Assembly: GCF_001281485.1 (NCBI RefSeq)
Contig: NZ_CP012669.1
Location: 1,302,001 to 1,366,000, forward strand
Direction: 5' to 3'
DNA length: 64,000 nt
Origin: Altererythrobacter epoxidivorans
Lineage (GTDB): Bacteria; Pseudomonadota; Alphaproteobacteria; Sphingomonadales; Sphingomonadaceae
The notes under the pieces are model-generated. The model saw only the letters and a program-made list of their open reading frames with translations, did no database searches and was not told the origin of the DNA. Every line of letters begins with the position of its first letter. Within the stretch, counting starts at the first letter, position 1. The position numbers and the translations under genes are program-made. Shown in pieces: positions 1 through 8,055 of the stretch.

Positions 1-474
1 TTCGGCGAGCATCGCGATGACATTGCCGCGGATCACATCTTCTCCGAGGGTTTCGGATTCGAACCCCACGAAAAGGATCGGCGCCTGTTCGACCAGCGTA
101 CGCTTGCGAGCCGAATACACGACGCTTTGCTCTGGAGGCAGGACGATGCGCTTGCGGCCCAGCACGATCTCCATGCTGCCGCCTTCCGGACGCGTGCTGA
201 CGAGTTCAACGGGTGCACGCCACGGATTTGCAGGATCATTGGTGCCGGAAACATAGCCGGCGCTTTCGAGGTTCTTCCGCACGTAGTCGAGCGTCAGATC
301 CTCGCCTGCTGTTCCCGGCCGCCTGCCACCGAATTCCTCGCTGGCAAGCATCCCGATATCGGTCGTCAGACGTTGGGCAATCTGGGCCGATTCCTGCTTG
401 CTGTATTGACCGACCGGCGTCGTGACGCAGCCCGACAGAAGCGCAAGCGCGACCGTCGCGGCAAGTGCCTTCAT
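1..474 (-). CDS. M28-family aminopeptidase lipoprotein, 3'-truncated by window edge
   Basis: The reading frame is open from an ATG at 474 to base 1 (158 codons), so only the N-terminal part is present. It opens with a short basic and hydrophobic signal ending in a lipobox (LLSGC), so a lipid-anchored exported protein is expected. The segment around DIGMLASEEFGGRRPGT followed by a YVRKNLESAGY stretch is typical of the start of M28 zinc peptidases that carry a PA-like insert. The metal-binding half lies outside the window. It starts 29 bases downstream of the 3-hydroxybutyrate dehydrogenase gene on the same strand and may be cotranscribed with it. The M28 assignment rests on the N-terminal region alone, so it is likely but not proven. 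Confidence 0.72.
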   Translation of the reverse strand, partial: MKALAATVALALLSGCVTTPVGQYSKQESAQIAQRLTTDIGMLASEEFGGRRPGTAGEDLTLDYVRKNLESAGYVSGTNDPANPWRAPVELVSTRPEGGSMEIVLGRKRIVLPPEQSVVYSARKRTLVEQAPILFVGFESETLGEDVIRGNVIAMLAE

Positions 475-503
475 TCCGCTGATCAGCTTGCCCCCTTGGT
501 GCA

Positions 504-1259
504 TCACTCTGCGGTCCATCCCCCGTCGATGCTCCAGTTGGCGCCGGTCACATTGCCCATTTCATCGCGGCACAGGAACGCTGCCAGGGCACCGATTTCA
601 TCGGGCTGGACAAATTTCTTCGTCGGCTGCTTTGCCAGCAGGACGTCATTGATAACTTCGTCCCGCGAAAGTCCGCGCGCCTTCATGGTGTCGGGGATCT
701 GCCCTTCGATCAGCGGCGTCCAGACGTATCCGGGACTGATGCAATTGGCCGTGACACCGCTCTGCGCGAGTTCGAGCGCGATCGTCTTGGTAAAACCGTC
801 AACGCCATGCTTGCTGGCGTTGTAGGCGCTCTTGAATGGCGACGCTGTCTTCGAATGCGCGCTGGCCGTGTTGATGATGCGTCCCCAGCCTTTCTCCTTC
901 ATTCCCGGCACCGCGAGGCGGGTCGTGTGGAATGTCGCCGTGAGATTGAGGCCGATGATGGCGTTCCATTTGTCGATGGGAAAATCCTCGACCGGGGAAA
1001 CATGCTGCATCCCGGCATTGTTCACGAGGATGTCGACCTGGCCCGCTTCGGCCATCATCTGTTCGATCTCGGACACATCCAGCAGGTTGGCCGCGGAATG
1101 CGTTGCGCCAAGTTCGTCGCACAATTTCGCAATTTCCGCTTCATCGCCAAACCCGTTGAGAATGACCTTGGCACCTTCTGCGGAAAGTGCACGGGCAATC
1201 GCCAGTCCGATGCCCGAGGTCGATCCGGTGACCAGTGCACGTTTTCCCTCTAGGAACAT
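504..1259 (-). CDS. hbdH: 3-hydroxybutyrate dehydrogenase (SDR family)
   Basis: A 251-residue classical short-chain dehydrogenase. The cofactor loop TGSTSGIG is at residues 11-18, NNAG at 80-83, and the catalytic Tyr-x3-Lys is YNASK with Tyr146 and Lys150. The run NTASAHSKTASPFKSAY and the segment ISPGYVWTPLIEGQIPD are characteristic of D-3-hydroxybutyrate dehydrogenases, which interconvert 3-hydroxybutyrate and acetoacetate with NAD. The start is supported by AGGAG six bases before the ATG. The product of PHA breakdown is this enzyme's substrate, and phaC/phaZ lie about 33 kb away in this window. The next gene on the same strand is the truncated M28 lipoprotein. A generic SDR is the alternative, but the family signature is good. 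Confidence 0.88.
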   Translation of the reverse strand: MFLEGKRALVTGSTSGIGLAIARALSAEGAKVILNGFGDEAEIAKLCDELGATHSAANLLDVSEIEQMMAEAGQVDILVNNAGMQHVSPVEDFPIDKWNAIIGLNLTATFHTTRLAVPGMKEKGWGRIINTASAHSKTASPFKSAYNASKHGVDGFTKTIALELAQSGVTANCISPGYVWTPLIEGQIPDTMKARGLSRDEVINDVLLAKQPTKKFVQPDEIGALAAFLCRDEMGNVTGANWSIDGGWTAE

Positions 1260-1366
1260 TCGGAACTCCTGCCTGTTTACAATTCAGATATGCAGCCGAT
1301 ACCTTCGCCAGCGCGCCTGTCCAGCGTAAAGCGAAGGCGAGGATATCATCAATTCGGGGGAATCAA

Positions 1367-2236
1367 ATGCGTCTGAATCCGTTCAATACCGACAATATCC
1401 GCGTTCGTTCGAGCGGGGGTGGCGGCGGGTTCCCCGGCGGCAGGGGCGGAGGGATCGGTTGCGGCACAATCGTGATCGCGCTCATCGCCTATTTCGTTTT
1501 CGGGGCGGATCCGATGCAGACCATCGGCGCGATCGAAGGCGCACAGCAGCAGGCGCCGACTTCCCAGCAAAGCAACATGAGCGAGCAGGAAATCTGCACC
1601 AGCGGACCCTATGCCACCGAGGCATGCAACGCGCTGCAATCGCTCAACCAGACCTGGGCTCCTGAATTCCAGCGAGCAGGTATCGCATTCAGCGATCCCT
1701 ATCTCGACCTTTACCGCAACGGTCGTGTCACCACGCAGGGCTGCGGCAGCGCGACCTCGGCCGCCGGCCCGTTCTACTGCCCTGCCGACCAGAGCATCTA
1801 CATCGACACGAGTTTCTACGACCAGCTTGCCAAGATGGCTGGCGGTGGCGGCGATTTCGCCCGTTACTACGTGATGGCGCATGAATATGGCCACCACATC
1901 CAGAATCTGACCGGCCTCGCCTCGCAAGTCCGTTCGGCGCAGCAGCAGAACCCCCGTAGCGCCAACGATCTGCAGGTGCGCATGGAACTGCAGGCCGATT
2001 GCTACGCAGGGGTCTGGGCGGGCAAGAACCGCAACCTGATCGAGCCGGGCGACATGGAAGAAGGCATGAAGGCGGCAAGCGCGATCGGCGACGACACCTT
2101 GCAGCGCAATGCCGGCCAGCGGGTCAATCCGGAAGGTTTTACACACGGCACCAGCAGGCAGCGCATGGAAGCGCTTCGCCTCGGAATGGAGAGTGCAGAT
2201 GACGCGCAATGCGATCGTTATTTCGACATGGGCTAA
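1367..2236 (+). CDS. YpfJ-type neutral zinc metallopeptidase, membrane-anchored
   Basis: A 289-residue protein. The chosen ATG (1367) gives the N terminus MRLNPFNTDN; a longer frame upstream lacks a plausible start. Residues 16-30 are a Gly-rich linker, followed by one hydrophobic segment (about 30-47) and a soluble domain with HEYGHH (zinc motif at 172-176). NLTG follows the motif and a likely third ligand lies in ELQADCYAG, as in the putative neutral zinc metallopeptidase family (YpfJ/KPN_02809). Four conserved-looking Cys surround the region before the motif and may form disulfides on the periplasmic side. The substrate is unknown for this family. The stop codon overlaps the start of the next gene, implying translational coupling. 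Confidence 0.87.
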   Translation: MRLNPFNTDNIRVRSSGGGGGFPGGRGGGIGCGTIVIALIAYFVFGADPMQTIGAIEGAQQQAPTSQQSNMSEQEICTSGPYATEACNALQSLNQTWAPEFQRAGIAFSDPYLDLYRNGRVTTQGCGSATSAAGPFYCPADQSIYIDTSFYDQLAKMAGGGGDFARYYVMAHEYGHHIQNLTGLASQVRSAQQQNPRSANDLQVRMELQADCYAGVWAGKNRNLIEPGDMEEGMKAASAIGDDTLQRNAGQRVNPEGFTHGTSRQRMEALRLGMESADDAQCDRYFDMG

Positions 2237-2840
2237 GGGTGCCGTCGCTGCCGCACTGATGGCAAGCGCGGTTGGCGCTTCTGCACGTGACGACGAAGTG
2301 GTGCGCGACCGCGAACCCGACGTCGAGGACGTAGCTGTCACACCCCTGACCGACCTCAACATCTCGAAGGACGAAATTCCCGAGGTGCTGCTTGTTTCGG
2401 CGGAAGATCCCTATGCGAGTGGTGCGCTGGGTGATTGCGCCGCCATCGGCGCTGCCATCGCCGATCTCGACCGCGTGCTGGGTTACGATTACGACATCCA
2501 GGCCGACAAGCGCGACCGCATCAGCGAGGGCCGCATCGCCCAGAAAATCGTCGGATCCTTCATTCCGTTTCGCGGCATCCTGCGCGAAATTACAGGTGCC
2601 GCTGACCATGAAAGGCAGTTCCAGGCCGCCATCATGGCCGGGATGGTCCGTCGCGGTTACCTGAAGGGCCTCGGCGAAGCGCGCGATTGCCCCTACCCGT
2701 CACGCCCGGCCTTTACGCAGGTCGCCGTCAATGGCGAACAGGTGCAGAAGCTCGTCGAACGCGAAAAGGCGGCGGAAAGCCAAAGCTCCCCGCCGCCCAT
2801 TGCCTATTCCTCGATCCCCGTCGTGCAGGGCGAGAACTAG
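2199..2840 (+). CDS. Exported protein of unknown function
   Basis: 213 residues. The ATG at 2199 is preceded by GGAG within the 3' end of the metallopeptidase gene, and the two frames overlap by 38 bases. The first 28 residues look like a signal peptide ending near ASA. The mature part is acidic at first, has a Cys pair (in LGDCAAIG and ARDCPYP), and a segment with helical character around VGSFIPFRGILREITGA. I recognise no domain. The coupling suggests it works with the metallopeptidase, perhaps as a partner or substrate, but that is inference from position only. Confidence 0.75.
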   Translation: MTRNAIVISTWAKGAVAAALMASAVGASARDDEVVRDREPDVEDVAVTPLTDLNISKDEIPEVLLVSAEDPYASGALGDCAAIGAAIADLDRVLGYDYDIQADKRDRISEGRIAQKIVGSFIPFRGILREITGAADHERQFQAAIMAGMVRRGYLKGLGEARDCPYPSRPAFTQVAVNGEQVQKLVEREKAAESQSSPPPIAYSSIPVVQGEN

Positions 2841-2843
2841 TGT

Positions 2844-4253
2844 TCAGTTCACCTCCGCAGCCTGTTCTTCGCTGCGGCCCACGCCCGACCAGTCGATGTT
2901 CCGCGTCGCGAACATCACGCCGGCAAGAGCGAGGAACAGCAGGATCGAACCGATCACGAGCGACCATGCTTCGAGGCTGAGCAGTACATAGAGCACGGCA
3001 TAGAGGCCGACGAGCAATGCGCCGATTACCTGTGCCCGCTTCCAGCTACCCAATACGGCTGCGCTGTAACTCGTGAGCAAGCCTATGATCGCGCCGCTCG
3101 CGATCACGTATGCGATGGTGAAGCCCAGCATTTCGGCAAATGCGAGGAGCATCACGAAGAACAGGATGAGCCCTGCCCCTGTCAGCAGGTATTCCGCCGA
3201 AGCAACGCTGGCCCCTGCGACCACATCGAACATGAGGAAGGCGAGGAAGGTGAAGCCGATGAAGAGGAATCCGTATTTCACCGAACGATCGACCCGGCTG
3301 TAAAGATCGACCGGTTCGACCAGGCGAATTGTCGCAGCCTTGCTGATCCCCGTGCCGCCGCGATCCTCCACCATCGCTACGCGGTAATCCTCTTCCGGAT
3401 TGTCCGAAACGATCGGCATGGTGGGTTCCGCCTTGGTCAGGACCGTTTCCCCGAGCGCGAGGTTGGAAATCGACCAGCGCGCCTCGAACCCGTCATCGCT
3501 GATCGTCCTGTCTTCGTCTCCGGGCAGGAAACTGCCGACGAAACTGGGGTGCGGCCAGCTGGAACGAGCCGTCCAGACGGTTTCCTTGCCGCGCGGAACT
3601 ACGCTGATCGAGCGACTGCCACGCAGGGAGTAGGACCACTCCACATCGAGAGGCTTGCCCTCGCTCCAGTCGAAATTCGCATGGACTCCAGACCCGCCAC
3701 TCGAGGCAGAACCCTTGCCCGGTTCCAGCGGCAAGTTCTTGCCTGCGACCTTAAGGCGCGCATCGGGCTGCAAGCCGCGAGGATCGCTGATGCCGAGGCG
3801 GACCTCTGCTTCGCCAAGTATGAGTTGGCCCGCCGTCACGCCGTATTTGCCGAGATCGGCCGGCAGTGCGAAGCGCGCCTGGCCTTGCGCCGCGATATCG
3901 TAAATCACCGATTTGTAGATCGCCCGCTCTTTGACCTCGGGGTCGATTTCCGTGTCGATCGACTGCCGCTCTGGCGCGAGGAAAAGCTCGTCACGTGTTT
4001 CGACCGTACGCGTGGTCTTCTGACCGTCGACCATCTCGGTCGTTACGCGTTCTTCCGTATATGGAATGACGAGGACAGGACCAGTGACGACCTGCGCCCC
4101 GGCCCAGCCGGAAGCAATAGAATCCTGCGCGACGCGCGCCTGGTGCTGCCTGTCGCTCACCAGGGCATAGACGAAGACGAGCGGTATAATCAGCGCGACG
4201 CCTATCAGTGTTGCGAACAGCAATTTCATGCTGGGCGATCTTCGACTTCTCAT
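2844..4253 (-). CDS. creD: CreD family inner-membrane protein
   Basis: About 469 residues from the ATG at 4253, chosen because AGGAGG sits six bases upstream; an ATG two codons earlier is too close to that site. There is one N-terminal membrane helix, a large periplasmic region with the family-typical GPVLVIPYTE and WSLRGS-like (WSYSLRGSRSISVVP) segments, then five or so hydrophobic helices near the C terminus including KYGFLFIGFTFLAF. CreD is a cell-envelope integrity protein controlled by CreBC in enterobacteria and linked to beta-lactam response in some Gram-negatives. Here no creBC is adjacent; instead a BlaIR-like pair lies upstream on the same strand, separated by a likely terminator. 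Confidence 0.9.
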   Translation of the reverse strand: MRSRRSPSMKLLFATLIGVALIIPLVFVYALVSDRQHQARVAQDSIASGWAGAQVVTGPVLVIPYTEERVTTEMVDGQKTTRTVETRDELFLAPERQSIDTEIDPEVKERAIYKSVIYDIAAQGQARFALPADLGKYGVTAGQLILGEAEVRLGISDPRGLQPDARLKVAGKNLPLEPGKGSASSGGSGVHANFDWSEGKPLDVEWSYSLRGSRSISVVPRGKETVWTARSSWPHPSFVGSFLPGDEDRTISDDGFEARWSISNLALGETVLTKAEPTMPIVSDNPEEDYRVAMVEDRGGTGISKAATIRLVEPVDLYSRVDRSVKYGFLFIGFTFLAFLMFDVVAGASVASAEYLLTGAGLILFFVMLLAFAEMLGFTIAYVIASGAIIGLLTSYSAAVLGSWKRAQVIGALLVGLYAVLYVLLSLEAWSLVIGSILLFLALAGVMFATRNIDWSGVGRSEEQAAEVN

Positions 4254-4340
4254 GTTCATCCTCCTGCGCTTTTGGCGATGAACCGTTCTCTGAGAGCGAC
4301 GAACTGAATGCGTTGTGAATGCTTTCCTTCTCGCTGGCAA

Positions 4341-4376
4341 GAGAAAGGCGGGCAACCCTTGGAGGTCACCCGCCCT
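4341..4376 (-). terminator. Rho-independent terminator after the BlaR1-like gene
   Basis: Read on the minus strand, GGCGGG (4374-4369) pairs with CCCGCC (4352-4347), with extra ACC/GGT pairing inside the arm, and the stem is followed by TTTCTC. It lies about 30 bases past the stop of the BlaR1-like gene and about 90 bases before the creD start, so the two units are probably transcribed separately. Confidence 0.6.
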
Positions 4377-4405
4377 ATCTAGCGACTAAATATTTCGCGG
4401 TGCGA

Positions 4406-6007
4406 TCAGTTGCGACGCGCTTGCATCTCGCGGATCTTTTCATCGAGCGAACGCAGCACCTCGGCGCGAACTTCAGCTGGCATTTCCTTGTCCGCAGCAA
4501 TGCTGGCGCGGGCCTGCTTCAGACCGCCGAGGGCACTGGCCATGACGCTGGTGGCGCAGATCTTGGTGATCTTGCGACCGTTCTTGTCGGTCCATTCCTT
4601 GGCCTTGCCGTCATTGCAGTCGATCTTGATGTCGACCATGTCACCTTCGAGTTCGTGAAGTTCGATCAGGGCATGGCGCTGCTCTTCCATCGCTTCCTTC
4701 AGCTCGATGTCCATCTCGGCCATGCCTTCGGCAAGCTCGCGGCGCAGTTCGGCGAGTTCTTCCTTCGAAAGCTTTTCGCCGTCACCCTTGATGATGATGC
4801 GTTCCTCGCGGTGGACCTTGAGGGGTTTCGCTCCCTTCTCGCCTTCGATCTTCTTGACCACGCGGACCTTGCGGACTTCCTCCGTCTTGCCGTCTTCACC
4901 ATCGGTCTTGATGACGAAGACCTGCGTTTCACCGTCGGACTCCTCTACCTCGCCGACTTCATTTGCAGCCTGGAGAGCAACCGGGGCTGCGGGTGCAACC
5001 GGGGCAACGGGCGCTTCCGGTGGGGCCGGCGGCGCGGGCGGTGCCGGCACCTCTGGCGGGGTGTTTTCGGCATAGCTGATCGATGCGGTCAGCGGCAGGG
5101 CGATCAGCGCTGCGGCGACCAGACCGCGTCCGGCAAGCCGGCGACGGTTCGAAAATTCGTTCATTCTGAGACTCCTCAGTCGGTGGATTATCGACTTATC
5201 CCCCAAGACAGGACATGCCATCGGCGCAGCGAGAGCGACATTCGGGCCGGCGGCAAAACTTGCAATGACATTGGCATAGGTGGCGCGGATCTCCGGCTCG
5301 CGCGAAGAGACTACCCGCGCATCGCATGCCGCCTCCTGATCGCGGCGCAGCGCCAGCCAGCCGAGATACCCCAGCGGGTTGAACCAGTGCATCGCGAACA
5401 GCGGCTGGACCAGGAAATTGGTGAGCAGGTCGTGGCCGCGGTGGTGCGACAATTCGTGTTCCAGCGCGAGATTGCGAATGGCCATGTCGGACTGCGCCAT
5501 GAAACCCTGCGGCAGTGCGACAACCTTGTCCGTAACGCCGAAGGCAAGCGGCGCGCTGGTAGCGGGTGTTTCGATCAACCGGATCTTACCGACCCGCCCG
5601 ACCGTACGGGCATTGGTCAACATTTCCTCGCGCATTTCTGCATAGCCGCGAAAGCGCCGGTACAGGAATGCGAGGGTGCCGGTCAGCCAGAGGACCAGGG
5701 CCAATTCGACCAGCGGCAGCTCCGCAAACCAGTTACCCTCGGCAACCGGGACAGGATCGACCGGAACAAGCAACACGACCTGCTCCGCACCTGCGACAGC
5801 AGTCTCTGCAGCAGGGACCGGGGCTGCTTCGGGAGCCATCCAGGCGGGGAGCTCGATCGGAGGAAGGAACAGGCGCAGGGTCGGCAGCGCCCAGAGAGCA
5901 TAAGCAATCCGGGGACCGAACCAATGAGCGACCGGCCTGCGCAAGAGAAGCGCCAGCGCGATCAGCGCGCCAGTCCAAACGAGCGTGTCGAAAAGCCACT
6001 GGGTCAT
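4406..6007 (-). CDS. BlaR1/MecR1-like M56 membrane metallopeptidase with a non-penicillin-binding sensor tail
   Basis: 533 residues. Hydrophobic helices at about 6-22, 35-50 and 97-116 precede a cytosolic M56 zinc peptidase domain with HELSHH (184-189) and a downstream EAACDARV (third-ligand region, about 225-232). A further membrane helix (about 294-312) is followed by a Pro/Ala-rich linker (317-350) and a highly charged, probably helical C-terminal domain with two Cys. BlaR1 proteins cleave their partner repressor on receiving an external signal. Here the C-terminal penicillin-binding domain is absent, so the signal is probably not a beta-lactam acylation event. The start codon overlaps the stop of the BlaI-like gene upstream (6004-6007), the usual order for this antirepressor pair. 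Confidence 0.88.
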   Translation of the reverse strand: MTQWLFDTLVWTGALIALALLLRRPVAHWFGPRIAYALWALPTLRLFLPPIELPAWMAPEAAPVPAAETAVAGAEQVVLLVPVDPVPVAEGNWFAELPLVELALVLWLTGTLAFLYRRFRGYAEMREEMLTNARTVGRVGKIRLIETPATSAPLAFGVTDKVVALPQGFMAQSDMAIRNLALEHELSHHRGHDLLTNFLVQPLFAMHWFNPLGYLGWLALRRDQEAACDARVVSSREPEIRATYANVIASFAAGPNVALAAPMACPVLGDKSIIHRLRSLRMNEFSNRRRLAGRGLVAAALIALPLTASISYAENTPPEVPAPPAPPAPPEAPVAPVAPAAPVALQAANEVGEVEESDGETQVFVIKTDGEDGKTEEVRKVRVVKKIEGEKGAKPLKVHREERIIIKGDGEKLSKEELAELRRELAEGMAEMDIELKEAMEEQRHALIELHELEGDMVDIKIDCNDGKAKEWTDKNGRKITKICATSVMASALGGLKQARASIAADKEMPAEVRAEVLRSLDEKIREMQARRN

Positions 6008-6396
6008 TGCTTCAGCTCCTTCAGCAATGCCTCGATTTCGGCGAGATCCTTGTCGGTCAGTGCTTCCTGCTGCGCCAGATGTGCAAACAGCGAGGCTGGC
6101 TTTCCGCCGAACAAGCGTTCGACAAGGCGGCGCGATTCACCGCCGACATAGTCGGATCGGGCAATCAGCGGAGAGTAGAGATAGCGCCTGCCATCGGGGT
6201 TCGCGGCAATCGCCTGTTTCGATACGAGCCTGCTGAGCAGGGTCTTGACGGTCGGCAGGCTCCAACCGCGCGCATCGCACACGGTTTCGCAAACTTCGGC
6301 AGCGGTAACGGGATCGGGTTTCGCCCAGAGCACTTCCATGACGGCGTGCTCGGCCTCGCTGATCCGATCGGGTCTGGTATCCTCACCCTTGGCCAC
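6004..6396 (-). CDS. BlaI/MecI/CopY family transcriptional repressor
   Basis: 130 residues from a GTG at 6396 with GGGAGG five bases upstream. An upstream in-frame ATG at 6435 lies inside an operator-like dyad and has no ribosome site, so I reject it. The N-terminal winged helix runs through ISEAEHAVMEVLW, TAAEVCETV, and LPTVKTLLSRLVSK (recognition helix), with the wing NPDGRRYLYSPL. The C-terminal helices serve dimerisation in this family. The family represses its own operon and others until cleaved by the M56 partner, which is the next gene with an ATGA overlap. Confidence 0.92.
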   Translation of the reverse strand: MAKGEDTRPDRISEAEHAVMEVLWAKPDPVTAAEVCETVCDARGWSLPTVKTLLSRLVSKQAIAANPDGRRYLYSPLIARSDYVGGESRRLVERLFGGKPASLFAHLAQQEALTDKDLAEIEALLKELKQ

Positions 6397-6427
6397 ACAC
6401 ACCTCCCTAGCGTTTGTGATTACGGCT

Positions 6428-6444
6428 GTAGTCATTGCGACTAC
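6428..6444. promoter_or_regulatory. Operator-like dyad for the BlaI-type repressor
   Basis: A perfect 17-base dyad, GTAGTC-ATTGC-GACTAC, 32 bases upstream of the repressor's GTG. BlaI/MecI operators are short inverted repeats of TAC/GTA-containing half-sites, and this dyad has that form and position. It sits between the repressor gene and the divergently placed cyclophilin gene (start 6522), so it could affect both. Binding is inferred, not shown. Confidence 0.55.
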
Positions 6445-6521
6445 GTTTGTAAACCTGAAGCGTGGATGAACAGCCGTTCAGATGGCTTGCTTCTCTGCCA
6501 ACGACAGATCACGATGGACGA

Positions 6522-7178
6522 ATGACATTCATTCGATCGATCCTTGCCGCGACCGTCCTCGTGTCTGCCCACCCCGCCAATGCGCAGGACGGGCCTGCGA
6601 TCACAGATCCACCAGAGGCAGAGGCTCCGAAAACTTCGCTTGTCGTACTTGAAACGACCATCGGCGACATCACCATCGCGCTCGAAATGGAGCGCGCGCC
6701 CATCACCGCAGCCAACTTCCTGCGCTATGTAGAGGAAGGACGGTTCAACGGCACGGTCTGTTATCGCGCCATGCACCTCGAATGGGGCGAACCGCCCAAC
6801 GGCCTGCTCCAGTGCGGGACCCAGAACGACCCCAAGCGCATCCTGCCGCCGATCGCGCACGAGCCGACCAACGAGACCGGCCTGAGCCATGTCAATGGAG
6901 CGCTATCGATGGCGCGCTTCGATCCCGGCACGGCGACGGGCGATTTCTCGATCATGATCAAGGACCAGGTCGGCCTCGACGCGCAGCCGAATGCAGAAGA
7001 CCCGGGACAGCGCCCCGGCTTCGCGGTGTTCGGGCGTGTCGTTGGCGGAATGGACGTGGTGCAGGAAATTCATGCCGCACCGGTGGACCCTGACAAGGGC
7101 GAAGGCTGGCTCAAGGGACAGATGCTCGCAAAGCCGGTGAAGATCGTGAAAGCCTATCGCGCCCCGCCGCTGGACTAG
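6522..7178 (+). CDS. Exported cyclophilin-type peptidyl-prolyl isomerase
   Basis: 218 residues. The ATG at 6522 gives a clean signal peptide ending ANA-QD near residue 22; longer upstream starts would bury it. The cyclophilin core is visible as LETTIGDITIALE, RAPITAANFLRYVEEG, the catalytic-Arg region CYRAMHL, the HVNGALSMAR segment, and GFAVFGRVVGGMDVV. It is expected to catalyse proline isomerisation in the periplasm. The region equivalent to the usual FMIQGGD is altered to LLQCGTQND, so it belongs to a divergent branch. Its stop overlaps the convergent lipoprotein gene by four bases. Confidence 0.9.
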   Translation: MTFIRSILAATVLVSAHPANAQDGPAITDPPEAEAPKTSLVVLETTIGDITIALEMERAPITAANFLRYVEEGRFNGTVCYRAMHLEWGEPPNGLLQCGTQNDPKRILPPIAHEPTNETGLSHVNGALSMARFDPGTATGDFSIMIKDQVGLDAQPNAEDPGQRPGFAVFGRVVGGMDVVQEIHAAPVDPDKGEGWLKGQMLAKPVKIVKAYRAPPLD

Positions 7179-8038
7179 CAGACCTCGGCGGTATTCTCCG
7201 GGATCGGGCCCGGCGGTGTGCGTGCTTCGCTCATCCAGAAAGGGTCGCTGTCGAGCCGATGCCTCTCGCCATATGCCTTGGCAAGCGCTGCATACAGTTG
7301 CGGATCATAAGCGGCGACATCCGCGGCATTCAGGATGCTGCGACCGTCGAATGCCTGCAACCGGTTCGAATTGAACCAGAATTGCGAACCTTCCGCCCAA
7401 TATTCCTGCATCGTCGTCATGGTATATTCGTCGCGCCATAAACCCTTGCGCCGGGCGTTCTCGTAAGCCGCTTCGATTTCGGCATGGAGGCGCGGATCGA
7501 CGGCCTCGATGGCGAACAGGACATTATGGGCGAACTCGTGGACGAGGATCGTTTCCCCCCAATATCGTGACGCGCGATAACCCAGCACATCCTCTTCGGC
7601 GGCAACCGCGCGGCGCCCCCCGATCCCGCGGGCGCGTCCGTCCCAATAGGCACGATCCGACAGGGCGCCGATCCGCTCGTCGTAATGCTTGATTTCGCAG
7701 CGCGTCAGGCGCGGATCATCAGGGGCAGGTTTCTTCCAGTCCCTGTTCTCGGGAAGGTCGAGCAAGGCCTCGTCATCGGCAATGATCGCCAGCCGGTAAT
7801 CGTTCTGGGCAAGCCAGCGCGCAAGATCGGGCCGGTGCTCCAGCATGCCAACAACCATGCTTCGCGCCGCGAAGAGCGCTTCATCGGGGACACGGGCCGA
7901 CGCAAGGATCGGAACCCCGCTTGCCGAAACCGACTTGGCATAGAACTCGTCCGCCCCCAACCTTGCCGGAGGCTGCGTGATCGCCGATGCGCAGGCACCG
8001 AGCATCAAGAGAGCCAGCGCCGCAAAGCGGGCTTGCAC
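7175..8038 (-). CDS. Putative zinc-metallopeptidase-like lipoprotein
   Basis: 287 residues with a signal peptide and lipobox (LGAC, Cys16). A HEFAH motif (167-171) within TILVHEFAHNVLF, plus a downstream acidic EYWAEGSQFWF (about 212-222), fits the pattern of gluzincins such as the anthrax-lethal-factor-like group, where the second acid completes zinc binding. I cannot place it in a named family. It follows the M20 hydrolase on the same strand by 17 bases and is probably part of the sdh transcript. A hydrolytic role on the outer surface or in the periplasm is inference. Confidence 0.7.
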   Translation of the reverse strand: MQARFAALALLMLGACASAITQPPARLGADEFYAKSVSASGVPILASARVPDEALFAARSMVVGMLEHRPDLARWLAQNDYRLAIIADDEALLDLPENRDWKKPAPDDPRLTRCEIKHYDERIGALSDRAYWDGRARGIGGRRAVAAEEDVLGYRASRYWGETILVHEFAHNVLFAIEAVDPRLHAEIEAAYENARRKGLWRDEYTMTTMQEYWAEGSQFWFNSNRLQAFDGRSILNAADVAAYDPQLYAALAKAYGERHRLDSDPFWMSEARTPPGPIPENTAEVC

Positions 8039-8055
8039 AGGGCGCGTCGGGAAGG

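Noticed and set aside
4319..6151. Open frame of about 610 codons antisense to the BlaR1-like gene
   Set aside because: The minus-strand genes have clear motifs and overlap signals; the plus-strand frame has none.
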